DNA from: Herbaspirillum frisingense GSF30
GTDB taxonomy: Bacteria > Pseudomonadota > Gammaproteobacteria > Burkholderiales > Burkholderiaceae_D
Direction of reading: 5' to 3'
DNA: 64,000 nucleotides
Assembly: GCF_000300975.2 (NCBI RefSeq)
Contig: NZ_AEEC02000004.1
Location: forward strand, 1-64,000
The position numbers were made by a program, and so were the translations under genes. The stretch's first letter is position 1. Each line of letters starts with the position of its first letter. The notes under the pieces are model-generated. The model was not told the origin of the DNA. It saw nothing but the letters and a program-made list of their open reading frames with translations, and did not search any database. This document shows, piece by piece, positions 8,482 through 17,447 of the stretch.

Positions 8482-9165
8482 TCACAGGTTGGTGCCAAGC
8501 TTGCGCTTGCGCACGAAGGCCAGCTGGCTGATCAGCCAGAACGCGCCACGGAACAGGAAGGACAGCGCCAGGTAGGCCACTGCGATGACCGCATAGACCT
8601 CGAAGCTGCGGAAGGTCTCCGACTGCACCAGGTTGGCGGTCGCCGTCAGCTCTTCCGCCGAAATCTGCGAGGTGATGCTGGAGGCCAGCATCAGCAGGAT
8701 GAACTGGCTGGTCAGTGATGGATAGACGCGCTCCACCGCCGGCAGCAACACCACATGCCAGTACACATGCAGACGCGACATGCCCAGGCATTCGGCCGCC
8801 TCGATCTGGCCGGGGTGGATGGAGTTGATGCCGGCGCGCATGATCTCGGTGGTGTAGGCACCGACGTTGACGGTGAGGGCGATCACGGCAGCGGTCTCGG
8901 CCGAGAGCTTCCAGCCGATGCTGGCCAGACCGAAGAACACCAGGAATACCTGCACCAGCAGCGGGGTGTTGCGGATGATCTCGACATAGGCACGGATCAG
9001 GCCGCGCACCAGCGCCAGACGGCTCTTGCCAGCGATCGCGCACAGCGTGCCGACCACGAATCCCAGCGCGATGGACAGCGCCGAGAGCTGTATCGTCAAC
9101 CAGGCGCCCATGAGCAGGCGGTCCCAGTTGGCGAAGACGCTCATGAAATCGAAGGTGTAGTTCAT
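8482..9165 (-). CDS. amino-acid-type ABC transporter permease
   Basis: This 227-residue HisM-family permease has the typical loop TTEIMRAGINSIHPGQIEA and VLLPAVERVYPSL. The start at 9165 (MNYTFDF) is chosen over an upstream Met at 9333 because GGAG lies seven bases ahead of it. The extra N-terminal residues of the longer reading are charged and Pro-rich, unlike the family. It is the first of the four transporter genes and lies 173 bp after the AraD1-like gene. Confidence 0.88.
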   Translation of the reverse strand: MNYTFDFMSVFANWDRLLMGAWLTIQLSALSIALGFVVGTLCAIAGKSRLALVRGLIRAYVEIIRNTPLLVQVFLVFFGLASIGWKLSAETAAVIALTVNVGAYTTEIMRAGINSIHPGQIEAAECLGMSRLHVYWHVVLLPAVERVYPSLTSQFILLMLASSITSQISAEELTATANLVQSETFRSFEVYAVIAVAYLALSFLFRGAFWLISQLAFVRKRKLGTNL

Positions 9166-9338
9166 TGACGCTCCGATGTTCCTGGGCGGGGGATGGGCAT
9201 GGGCATGAGGGTGGTCTCCTTTGCAGTTTTCCTGGGGGCGGCCTCTTGTTGTGCGACTGTTGCCGCGGGCCTTGGCATGATTGCCGGGGTTGTCTGCGCC
9301 TTGCGGCGCGCCTGGGTAACGCGATCTGGACATGGCCG

Positions 9339-10334
9339 CTAGAGCGGCTTGACGCCTCCCGCGCGAAATGTGGATGTCACGTGTGCAATACCGTTGACTA
9401 GCGGTGCGCCGAAGTCGGGAATGCTGATCTCGATGCTGTCGCCATCTTCGGTGCGCAGGCTGTAGGCGAAGGACAGGTTGGCCGCGCCCATGAAGTGCAC
9501 GTGCACGTCACCCGCGTGCAGCAGGTGCGAATACTTGAAGTAGTGGTATTCCAGGTTCTCGATGCTGTGGCACATGTTGTCCTGGCCGGTCAGGAACTCC
9601 TGTTCCCAGATCACGCGGCCCTTGCGACGGATGCGGGTCATCCCCACCAGATGGGCCGGCGGCAGCCCCACCAGCAGCTCCGGTCCGAAGCTGCAGTGAC
9701 GCAGCTTGGAATGCCCCTGGTAGAGGTAATTGCGACGCTCCATGACATGGTCCGAAAACTCGTTGCCGATGGCAAAGCCCAGCCGGCGCGGGCAGCCCTG
9801 GTCATCGATCAGGTACAGGCCGACGATCTCCGGTTCCTCGCCGCCGTCGAGCGCGAAATCCGGGCGCGGCAGCGGCTGACCGGGGGCGACGACGCTGCTG
9901 CCGTCGCCCTTGTAGAACCACTCCGGCTGCACGCCCACTTCGCCCGGGGCGGGGCGGCCACCGGCGATGCCCCATTCGATCATCAGCTGGGTATCGGTCT
10001 TGTCGAGTTCATCACCTTCCAGGCGGCGATGCATCTTGTCGCGGGTGGTGGCGCTGCCCAGATGGGTGGTGCCGGCGCCGGAAACGCGGCAATGCGCCGG
10101 ATCGGGATGGCCCAGCGGTGCCAGGATGCGGGCCTCGGCCAGGATGGCGGCGTAGTCTTCGGACTGGTCGGTGTTGAGCAACTGGGCCTGACGCTCCAGC
10201 CCGGTGCTGCGCTGCAGCGCCAGCAGGGCCAGTTCGCGCATGGTCGCCACCTGGTCCAGCGCCTGGATGTGGCTGCCGTTGACGATGCCTACACGGCGCT
10301 CGCCCTTGCGGTCGCGGTATTGAATCAGCCTCAC
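9339..10334 (-). CDS. AraD1/GguC-like FAH-family protein
   Basis: This 331-residue protein belongs to the FAH superfamily and resembles GguC/AraD1 proteins, which accompany sugar or sugar-acid transporters and are linked to 2-keto-3-deoxy-pentonate breakdown. Conserved blocks include RLIQYRD, GRPAPGEVGVQPEWFYKG, GNEFSDHVMERRNYLYQGHSKLR and GTTHLGS. The start is a GTG at 10334, preceded by AAGGAGAC at ideal spacing; homologs begin with the same RLIQYRD block. Being the first gene of the minus-strand cluster and the second FAH protein in it, it may be the hydrolase or dehydratase partner of the XylX-like enzyme. The exact reaction is not shown. Confidence 0.78.
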   Translation of the reverse strand: MRLIQYRDRKGERRVGIVNGSHIQALDQVATMRELALLALQRSTGLERQAQLLNTDQSEDYAAILAEARILAPLGHPDPAHCRVSGAGTTHLGSATTRDKMHRRLEGDELDKTDTQLMIEWGIAGGRPAPGEVGVQPEWFYKGDGSSVVAPGQPLPRPDFALDGGEEPEIVGLYLIDDQGCPRRLGFAIGNEFSDHVMERRNYLYQGHSKLRHCSFGPELLVGLPPAHLVGMTRIRRKGRVIWEQEFLTGQDNMCHSIENLEYHYFKYSHLLHAGDVHVHFMGAANLSFAYSLRTEDGDSIEISIPDFGAPLVNGIAHVTSTFRAGGVKPL

Positions 10335-10550
10335 CGGGTCTCCTTGTCTGTCCGCAATGTCGGTTCTGGTCAGCCAGGCGACGAAACGGCGAGGACGATC
10401 AGGCATTCGCAGGCGGCAGGAATGTCGCGCCTACGATGGATCGGTCCTGCCAACGTCTCCTGAGCTTTTTTCACGCATCGCCTTGGCAGGCCGATAGATG
10501 CGCTAGCATTGTGGTTTTTTCCGGACCGACTATAAGAGGCGAGTACAACG
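10335..10550. promoter_or_regulatory. divergent promoter region of the sugar-acid cluster
   Basis: This 216-bp spacer lies between the minus-strand AraD1-like gene and the plus-strand LysR gene. A plausible promoter toward the LysR gene is TTGTGG (10509-10514), 16 bp, then TATAAG (10531-10536). LysR proteins usually act from such divergent spacers, so the operator is expected here, but I could not pick out a clear palindrome. Confidence 0.45.
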
Positions 10551-11525
10551 ATGTCCAATGAGCTTAATTCATCGGGTGATAACCAACTCGGAGATGGCGC
10601 CGGCGCGCTGCCTTCGGTGGGGTCCATCGTCAGCCGCCTGCGCTTTCGCCAGGTCGCGCTGCTGACGGCACTCGACGAGCAGGGCTCGCTGCACAAGGCG
10701 GCCGAGGTGATGCACATGACCCAGCCGGCGGCCACCAAGGCCCTGCATGAAATGGAGGATGCCCTGGGCGTAACCCTGTTCGACCGCTCGCCACGCGGCA
10801 TCGAGGCCACCGAGCTGGGCCGTTGCGTGATCCGCTATGCGCGCCTGATCCAGAGCGACGTGGCCAATCTGCGCGAGGAATTGCAGAACATGATCAGCGG
10901 TCGCGGCGGCCGCCTGTCCATCGGCACCATCATGGGGGCCGCACCCTTCGTCACGCGTGCGCTCTCGCGCCTGCGCGAAATCCAGCCGGAAGTCTCCATC
11001 GAGATCAGCGAAGACACCAGCGCGCGCCAGTTGCTGCTGCTGGACCAGGGGCGCATTGATCTGATGATCGGCCGCTCCTCGGTCAGTTCGCAACCCAATC
11101 TGTACAACTATGAAATGCTGCGCGGCGAGCCCATGTGCATCGTCTGCGGTATCGACCATCCCCTGGCCACCGCCCAGAAGGTGCGCCTGCAGGAGCTGGC
11201 CGGGGCCTCCTGGATCCTGTATTCCAGCAACATGCCCATGCGCATCTGGATCGAGCACGAGTTCAAGCTGGAGGGGCTGAAGGTGCCGGGCAACGTGATC
11301 GAGACCGCCTCGCCCTTCGTGACCATCACGCTGCTGGCGCAATCGAACATGGTGGCAGTGATGCCATTGGATATCGCCCACTTCTTCGCGGCGCGGCAGA
11401 TGCTGGGCATCCTGCCGGTGAACCTGAAGACGCGCATCGAGCACTACGGCATCGTCACCCGCAAGAACACCACCCTGTCGTCGCTGGCCAAGATGTTCAT
11501 CCAGATCCTGCGCCAGCAAAATTGA
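10551..11525 (+). CDS. LysR-family regulator of the sugar-acid cluster
   Basis: This 324-residue regulator has a winged helix-turn-helix at about residues 32-90 (FRQVALLTALDEQGSLHKAAEVMHMTQ as its core, written here only to locate it) and a C-terminal periplasmic-binding-like effector domain. The N-terminus carries about 25 extra residues ahead of the usual start. It is transcribed divergently from the cluster it most likely controls. The inducer is probably a pathway intermediate; this is inference from position. Confidence 0.85.
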   Translation: MSNELNSSGDNQLGDGAGALPSVGSIVSRLRFRQVALLTALDEQGSLHKAAEVMHMTQPAATKALHEMEDALGVTLFDRSPRGIEATELGRCVIRYARLIQSDVANLREELQNMISGRGGRLSIGTIMGAAPFVTRALSRLREIQPEVSIEISEDTSARQLLLLDQGRIDLMIGRSSVSSQPNLYNYEMLRGEPMCIVCGIDHPLATAQKVRLQELAGASWILYSSNMPMRIWIEHEFKLEGLKVPGNVIETASPFVTITLLAQSNMVAVMPLDIAHFFAARQMLGILPVNLKTRIEHYGIVTRKNTTLSSLAKMFIQILRQQN

Positions 11526-11693
11526 GTGAAAGATGGCGAGCCCAGCTGGCAGGACGGATGGGATGCTCCGCCACTCGCCATTGAGGTTTTTTTACGCGCT
11601 AGGGTTTTTCCGGATGTCGTGCAGCCGCGTTTTCCTGTTAGCCTTCGTCTGCGGTCGGGGTGACCGCATTCCCTTCTTCTCCGGTCGGCCTTC

Positions 11694-12545
11694 ATGAATT
11701 TGCGTCTCACGCGTGCGCGCACGCGACTTGCTGCACAGCTTCCCGTTTCCTTCCAGGCTACTGCCGCGCGCAGCGTGCTGGCGTCACTCTGCCTTGGCGC
11801 CGCCTGGCTGCTGGCCGGATGTGCCGGCCAGCAGCCAGCCGCCCCTGATGCCGCCGCCAAGCAGGCCAGGCTGGACCAGGCACTGGCGCTGTTCTCCGCC
11901 AATCCGCCCAAGGGCCTTCCTGCTGGCTGGGAACCGCTGGTCTTCACCCGCAAGAAGATTCCTACCGAATACCGTCTGGTCGATGACAATGGGCGCAGCG
12001 TGCTGCATGCCTTTGCCGACCGTGCTTCGTCCGGTCTGCGTCATCCGGTCGACATCGACATCAACAAGAAGCCCTGGCTGTCCTGGAGCTGGAAGGCCAG
12101 TGGCCTGATCCCGACGGCCGATCTCACTCACCGCGAGACCGATGATTCGCCGGTGCGCATCGTGCTGGCCTTCGATGGTGACCATGACAAGCTTTCGCTG
12201 ATGGACACCATCCTCTTCGATACCGCCAAATTGCTGACCGGGCATGAGCTGCCTTATGCCACGCTGATGTATGTCTGGGATAGCAAGGCGCAGGTGGGGC
12301 AGGTGATCGCCAATGGTCGTACCGGCCGCATCCAGATGCTGGTCGCCGAGAGCGGCCCGGAGCACGTGGGCCAGTGGCGCAAGTACCAGCGCAATGTCGC
12401 CGAGGATTATGAACGTATCTTCGGCGAGAAGCCGGGACGCCTGATCGGCGTGGGGGTGTTGACCGATACCGACAATACCGGCCAGAAGATGGAAGCGTGG
12501 TACGGCGATATCCGCCTCATGCGCGAGGCGGAAACGCTGCCCTGA
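11694..12545 (+). CDS. DUF3047 domain lipoprotein
   Basis: This 283-residue protein has a long N-terminal region (about 40 residues) ending in the lipobox LLAGC, so it is predicted to be a lipoprotein with mature Cys near residue 43. The rest matches the DUF3047 family (SWSWKASG, DDSPVRIVLAFDGDH, and an end with GVLTDTDNTGQ and AWYGDI). Molecular function is unknown. The start could be later than 11694, because an unusually long basic stretch precedes the hydrophobic core. It is convergent with the next gene. Confidence 0.75.
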   Translation: MNLRLTRARTRLAAQLPVSFQATAARSVLASLCLGAAWLLAGCAGQQPAAPDAAAKQARLDQALALFSANPPKGLPAGWEPLVFTRKKIPTEYRLVDDNGRSVLHAFADRASSGLRHPVDIDINKKPWLSWSWKASGLIPTADLTHRETDDSPVRIVLAFDGDHDKLSLMDTILFDTAKLLTGHELPYATLMYVWDSKAQVGQVIANGRTGRIQMLVAESGPEHVGQWRKYQRNVAEDYERIFGEKPGRLIGVGVLTDTDNTGQKMEAWYGDIRLMREAETLP

Positions 12546-12577
12546 AAGGGGGATGGCCTGAAATCAGGCAGGGCGGC

Positions 12578-13297
12578 CTAGACGCCGCGCCACCAGGCCG
12601 CGACGTGTCCCCAGAATCCCTTGGGGCCGTCTTCGAAGAGCCAGGGCTTCTCGCGTTTCAATTTGTCCATCATGTCCTGCTCGGCCTTTTCGGAGACATT
12701 GCCGAAGGCCCGTCCCAGCTTCAGCAGAGTGCGCATGGCCCCCAGCTTTTCGCGCGCCACCATGCCGGAGGCGTGTTCGATGGCGATGTGGGTCTCGCGC
12801 AATTCCTGCACCATGGCCGCCGCCAGCAGTGCGGCCGGGGTGCGGAGGCGCTCCTGCACCACCGAGATGCTGGTGGCCGAGGCCTTGATCTGCGCGGCCA
12901 GCACATCGATCTGGGTTTCATCGCCCTTGGCCTGCTTGATGATGGCACTGGCCCAGGCGCGCGAGGCATTGACCAGGTCATCGGTGGTCCAGTCGTGGCG
13001 CACCGCGATCCAGAAGCCGTAATTCGCAGCCTGTTCGATCAGGATCTGCACCACATCCGGAAATTCCTTGTCCATCGCCCGTCTCGCCCAGGCGTACTGG
13101 CCCGACAGCATCAGGTGCTGTACCGCTTCTTCGGTGAGGAAATTGGTGTTCTCCGAAACCTTGGCCAACAGATAACTATCGAAGGACGGCTTGACGAAGC
13201 CCGAATCGATCTTGGTCGAGAGCCGCACGAAGTTGTGATAATCCCGCTCCAGCGAGTCGTAGATCTCGTCCTTGAGGATGAGTTTGATCTGTTTCAT
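12578..13297 (-). CDS. conserved hypothetical protein
   Basis: This 239-residue soluble protein begins MKQIKLILKDEIYDSLERDY. The start is placed at 13297 because GGGGAAGC precedes it; a longer frame to 13378 adds low-complexity residues. No signal peptide or membrane segment is visible. It is rich in Ala, Glu and Lys and looks largely helical. I do not recognise a family. It stands alone between the DUF3047 and DUF695-like genes. Confidence 0.65.
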   Translation of the reverse strand: MKQIKLILKDEIYDSLERDYHNFVRLSTKIDSGFVKPSFDSYLLAKVSENTNFLTEEAVQHLMLSGQYAWARRAMDKEFPDVVQILIEQAANYGFWIAVRHDWTTDDLVNASRAWASAIIKQAKGDETQIDVLAAQIKASATSISVVQERLRTPAALLAAAMVQELRETHIAIEHASGMVAREKLGAMRTLLKLGRAFGNVSEKAEQDMMDKLKREKPWLFEDGPKGFWGHVAAWWRGV

Positions 13298-13471
13298 GCT
13301 GCTTCCCCTCGGACCGGGTCCGATGTTGTTATTCCGGCAAAATGAGCGCGATCGCTGCCGGAGTGAGAGTGATGGCAAGTGCCAACAATGATGCTGCCAG
13401 GAAAACTGTTATCGGCTCATCTACGCCGAAACTTTACCGTCGTGCCTGCTTTAGGGGTACTTCCGCCGCAC

Positions 13472-14008
13472 CTAGTAACTGCGCAGGCCGTAGCGCTGCC
13501 GGGTTTCCGCATCCGGCAGCAATTGCTCGCGATAGAGCTCCCACGCCGGGTCTGCTTGGATCGCCGCGCCGGTCTTGCAAGCCTGGCATAGCCGGGCCTG
13601 CAGGCTGGTGGCAATGCTCTCCAGCCCGTTCGGATCGATCACATAGAAATACGATTGCTGCTGGCCCTGGCTGAACGTGGTGCCGGCGTAGAGGCTGCGG
13701 GTTTTCCTGCCGATGGCAGCGGCGATGTCATCCGACAGGGATTCCAGCCGGTCCTGGTCGGCCACGGCCGGCAGGCCGTCGCCCGTGGCCGGGGCATAGT
13801 TCACGCGGGTCACCAGCACATAGGGAAAACCGGAGAGCGGAAACGCCCGGCGCAGGCCCATGTCCAGCTTGACCGTGTAGGCCAGCCCGGCGCGCTGGGT
13901 CTGGTAGGTCCACCATTCGGCGTCCTGCTCCTGCGCCGTGGCTTGCCCTGCAAGCAGCGCGAGCAGACCCGGGACCAGCAAGGCGAAGACGCGTCGCAGC
14001 GGCAACAT
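13472..14008 (-). CDS. exported DUF695-like protein
   Basis: This 178-residue protein has a signal peptide (about 1-25, ending ATA). The following domain resembles DUF695: a stretch of YTVKLDMGLRRAFP, PYVLVTRVNY, and YAGTTFSQGQQQSYFYVID. Function is unknown. Its start codon overlaps the stop of the DUF1304 gene upstream by one base, so the two are co-transcribed and probably translationally coupled. Confidence 0.7.
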   Translation of the reverse strand: MLPLRRVFALLVPGLLALLAGQATAQEQDAEWWTYQTQRAGLAYTVKLDMGLRRAFPLSGFPYVLVTRVNYAPATGDGLPAVADQDRLESLSDDIAAAIGRKTRSLYAGTTFSQGQQQSYFYVIDPNGLESIATSLQARLCQACKTGAAIQADPAWELYREQLLPDAETRQRYGLRSY

Positions 14009-14358
14009 CAGCTCGCCAGCAGGGCCAGCAACGCCAGCAAGGCGGGCAGGCCCTGGATATAGAGGATAGAGCGCTTGGCGGTCAGGCCGCCGTAGATGCC
14101 GGCCACCAGCACGCAGATCACGAAGAAGAACTGTACTGGCCGCTCGCCGGTCGCCAGGCTCCAGAACAGCCCGGCCGCGAGGAAGCCGTTATACAAGCCC
14201 TGGTTGGCCGCCAGCACGCGGGTCGCCTCGGCGGCCTGCTTCGATTGGCGGAAGGTCTTCAGTCCCAGCGGCTTGGTCCACAGGAACATCTCCAGGATCA
14301 GGATCCAGACATGCTCGATGGCGACCAGCAGCAGGAGGGCAGTGGCGAGGGTGTGCAA
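14008..14358 (-). CDS. DUF1304 family small membrane protein
   Basis: This 116-residue protein has four hydrophobic segments. The family signature is clear: EHVWILILEMFLWTKPLG in the first half, then ANQGLYNGFLAAGLFW, then a C-terminal membrane segment. Members are small inner-membrane proteins of unknown role. It is the first gene of a two-gene unit with the DUF695-like gene. Confidence 0.85.
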   Translation of the reverse strand: MHTLATALLLLVAIEHVWILILEMFLWTKPLGLKTFRQSKQAAEATRVLAANQGLYNGFLAAGLFWSLATGERPVQFFFVICVLVAGIYGGLTAKRSILYIQGLPALLALLALLAS

Positions 14359-14459
14359 GGTTTCTCCCTTGTTATCGTTATCACAAATCAGGATTCAGAT
14401 GCGTGCCGAGGATCATGCCTCAAACCGTGCCGCCCGCCAATGCCGTCCGGCCTGCCGTC

Positions 14460-15653
14460 TTACTTCGCCTGCAGGAATTTCTCGGCCAGCCTCACCCAGT
14501 AGGTGGCGCCGATGGGCAGCAGGTCATCGTTGAAGTCATAGCTGGGGTTGTGCAGGTTGCACGGGCCCAGGCCATGACCATGATCGCGGTGACCGCCGTC
14601 GCCATTGCCCAAAAACACATAGCAGCCCGGCTTGTGCTGCAGCATGAAGGCGAAATCCTCGGCCCCCATGGTCGGTTCGGTATGGGCATCGACATGATCG
14701 GCGCCGAACTGTTCGGTCAGCACCTCGACGGCGAATGCGGTCTCGGCGACGTGGTTGATCAGCGGCGGATAGTTGCGGTTGAAGCGGAAATCGACGGTGG
14801 CATCGAAGGCCGCGGCGGTGTGCTCGGCGATCTCCTGCATGCGGCGTTCGATCAGGTCCAGCACGGGCAGGCTGAAGGTGCGCACGGTGCCGACCATCAT
14901 CGCCTCGTCGGGGATGACGTTGGTGGCGCTGCCGGTGTGGATCTGGGTGATCGAGACCACCGCCGGATCATTGGGGTTGATGTTGCGCGCCACGATGGTC
15001 TGCCAGGCCTGGGCGATCTGCACCGCCGTCATCACCGGATCGACCGCCTTGTGCGGTTGCGCCGCATGCGAGCCCTTGCCCTTGACGGTGACGTGGAACT
15101 CGTTGCTGGAGGCCATCTGTGCACCCGGCGTCACACCGAAATGACCGGCCGGGATGCCCGGCCAGTTGTGCATGCCGAAGACGGCGTCCATCGGGTATTT
15201 CTCGAACAGGCCATCCTGGATCATGCGCTCGGCGCCGCGTCCGCCTTCTTCGGCGGGCTGGAAGATGACATACACCGTGCCATCGAAATTGCGATGTTGC
15301 GAGAGGTAGTAGGCCGCGCCCAGCAGCATGGCGGTATGGCCGTCGTGGCCGCAGGCGTGCATCTTGCCCTCGTGGCGGGAGGCGTGGGCGAAGGTATTGA
15401 TCTCGGGCATGGGCAGGGCGTCCATGTCGGCGCGCAAACCGATGGCGCGCGGGCTGTCGCCGTTCTTGATGATGCCGACCACGCCGGTCACGCCCAGGCC
15501 TCGTACTACCGGGATGCCCCATTCGGTGAGCTTCTGCGCGACCACATCGGCGGTGCGGACCTCTTCATAGGCGAGTTCGGGGTGGGCGTGGATGTCGCGG
15601 CGGATCTTCTGCAGTTCGGCCTGGAACTGGACGATGGGGTCGATGAGTTTCAT
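14460..15653 (-). CDS. M20-family amidohydrolase (hippurate hydrolase-like)
   Basis: This 397-residue metal-dependent amidohydrolase belongs to the M20/M40 family. It carries the expected metal and catalytic landmarks: HACGHDGHTAMLLGAA, EPAEEGG written here as PAEEGGRGAE, MHNWPG and MGAEDFAFM, then a C-terminal HNPSYDFNDD. The family hydrolyses N-acyl amino acids such as hippurate in the cytoplasm. The start at 15653 (MKLIDPIVQF) is chosen on homology, since the Shine-Dalgarno is weak and an upstream Met at 15740 adds unrelated residues. The substrate cannot be told from sequence alone. Confidence 0.88.
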   Translation of the reverse strand: MKLIDPIVQFQAELQKIRRDIHAHPELAYEEVRTADVVAQKLTEWGIPVVRGLGVTGVVGIIKNGDSPRAIGLRADMDALPMPEINTFAHASRHEGKMHACGHDGHTAMLLGAAYYLSQHRNFDGTVYVIFQPAEEGGRGAERMIQDGLFEKYPMDAVFGMHNWPGIPAGHFGVTPGAQMASSNEFHVTVKGKGSHAAQPHKAVDPVMTAVQIAQAWQTIVARNINPNDPAVVSITQIHTGSATNVIPDEAMMVGTVRTFSLPVLDLIERRMQEIAEHTAAAFDATVDFRFNRNYPPLINHVAETAFAVEVLTEQFGADHVDAHTEPTMGAEDFAFMLQHKPGCYVFLGNGDGGHRDHGHGLGPCNLHNPSYDFNDDLLPIGATYWVRLAEKFLQAK

Positions 15654-15820
15654 GGTCTGGCTTGGTCTGGGACAGTGTGTGGAGGTGGTACTGAAGCCGC
15701 CTATCTTACCGTGCCTTGCGCCGGGCCACCGTTCGCGCAATTTTGTTCAATACAGGGATCGTCGTCCTGCCTAGCATGCGCCTCTTTCGATATAGCCCGA
15801 CGAGGCGAGGAGGCATGCTC

Positions 15821-16453
15821 ATGTTCTGGTCTGAATTCCTGTTGCTGGCCGGCGCACATCTGCTGGCGCTGGCCAGTCCCGGTCCGGATTTCCTGTTGCT
15901 GGCGCGTAGCAGTCTGCGTCACGGTCGGACGTATGGGTTGGCCGTGAGCCTGGGCATCGCGCTGGCCAATGGGCTCTATATCGCGCTGGCCATCGGCGGC
16001 TGGAGCGTGCTGCAGGACAGTCCGGCGCTGCTGGTCGCCTTGCAGTGGCTGGCCAGCGGCTACCTGGCCTGGCTGGGATGGATGTTCATACGCGCCAGCC
16101 GGGCGTCCGCCGACTGGCCGGACATGGTGGCGATTGCGCATGCGCAGCGCGTATCACCCCTGCTCGGCATGAGCGCGGGCTTCCTGTCGGCACTATTGAA
16201 TCCCAAGAATGGCCTGTTCTACTTCGGCCTCTTCACCGTGATCGTGGAGGCGCACACCGGGCTGGGCCGCAAGCTGTTCTATGGGGTGTGGCTGGCGTGT
16301 GCGGTGCTGGCCTGGGATGCTGCGCTGGTCTGCCTGATCGCGCGGGAAAAGGTAGTGGTCGCGCTGGGCCGGGCGATGCCGTTGATCGAGCGCTGCGCCG
16401 GCCTGCTGTTGCTGGTGGCCGCCGTGGCCCTGGCGGCTGGGCGCCTGCGCTGA
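15821..16453 (+). CDS. LysE-family amino acid exporter
   Basis: This 210-residue inner-membrane protein has about six hydrophobic segments and the LysE/RhtB motif ASPGPDFLLLARSSLRHGR near the N-terminus, followed by NPKNGLFY. The family exports amino acids or analogues. The ATG at 15821 has AGGAGG seven bases upstream; the ATG two codons earlier would leave only one base of spacing. It is divergent from the amidohydrolase gene and convergent with the AraC gene. Confidence 0.88.
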   Translation: MFWSEFLLLAGAHLLALASPGPDFLLLARSSLRHGRTYGLAVSLGIALANGLYIALAIGGWSVLQDSPALLVALQWLASGYLAWLGWMFIRASRASADWPDMVAIAHAQRVSPLLGMSAGFLSALLNPKNGLFYFGLFTVIVEAHTGLGRKLFYGVWLACAVLAWDAALVCLIAREKVVVALGRAMPLIERCAGLLLLVAAVALAAGRLR

Positions 16454-16458
16454 TTTCC

Positions 16459-17280
16459 TCAGGGCCTTGCGTATTGCAGGGGCGTGACGGCCACACGGGA
16501 TTTGAAGACGCGATGGAAATGGCTCTGGTCGGCAAAGCCGGTGTCGTAGGCGGCATCGGCCGCACTCGCCCCCTGACGCAGCAGCACGCGTGCCTGGCGG
16601 ATCTTCATGTCCAGTTGCAGTGCATGGGGCGTCATGCCGAAGCGGCGATTGAACTGGCGGATCAATTGATATCGGCTGGTGCCGGCGATGGCGGCCAGGG
16701 TGTCGAGCGTGATGCGTTCACGGCAATGGGCCTGCAGGAAATCATGCGCGGCCTGCAGGCCGTCGCTGCCTTGCGTGGCCATCGTGAGGGCGCCGGCGCA
16801 GGTTTCTGCGCATAGCTGCATGAGTTCGTGCAGGCAGGTGATGATGTCGGCCTGCAGGTCGGCGTGCAGGTCGACCTGGTGGGCGTCCAGGGCCGCTGTC
16901 ATGCGGTTGAGCAATTGGACCGCCGAGGCAGAGCGCAGCACCTGAGAATCCATCCTCTGGAGCAGCCCGCGGGTGCTCGGGGTTTCATCGAGCAGCGTGG
17001 CCAGCCAGTGCACATCGAGGTGGAACATGCGATAGCTCCAGCGCTGCAGTTCGGCCGGATTGCAGCTATGCACATCACCGGCTCTGACCAGTACGACATC
17101 ACCGGGGACGATGGCCATGCTCCGGCCCGCCACGGAAAAGACGCTCTGGCCGCCATCGACGATGCCGATGGAAAAGCTGTCATGCGTATGCGGGGCATAG
17201 CAGGACAGGCTACCGGTGGCGCGCCGGCCTTCGAGGAAGGGCAGTTCGGGCGTGTGCCAGAAGTGTTGGAGAGGCATCAT
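16459..17280 (-). CDS. AraC-family regulator
   Basis: This 273-residue protein has an N-terminal cupin-type sensor (HTHDSFSIGIVDGG, GDVVLVRAGDVHSCNP) and a C-terminal double helix-turn-helix (ITLDTLAAIAGTSRYQLIRQF to TGFADQSHFHRVFK). This layout is common in regulators of LysE-type exporters. It sits tail to tail with the lysE gene, five bases apart. The start at 17280 is at two adjacent Met codons; the Shine-Dalgarno is weak. Confidence 0.85.
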   Translation of the reverse strand: MMPLQHFWHTPELPFLEGRRATGSLSCYAPHTHDSFSIGIVDGGQSVFSVAGRSMAIVPGDVVLVRAGDVHSCNPAELQRWSYRMFHLDVHWLATLLDETPSTRGLLQRMDSQVLRSASAVQLLNRMTAALDAHQVDLHADLQADIITCLHELMQLCAETCAGALTMATQGSDGLQAAHDFLQAHCRERITLDTLAAIAGTSRYQLIRQFNRRFGMTPHALQLDMKIRQARVLLRQGASAADAAYDTGFADQSHFHRVFKSRVAVTPLQYARP

Positions 17281-17447
17281 GACAGGGTTGGCGAGAGTCG
17301 CGGTGGGCCATTTTAAGATAAAGTATCCGCTTCGCCGTCCTGCCCGTTTTCCCGCGCCTTTGCTGCTGTCCTGCCGGTGTGCGGCGCATGGTACGTCTTC
17401 CATCCCGTTTTTCCGGTTTTCATCCCTGTTTCCTTGCTCCGCTTGCC

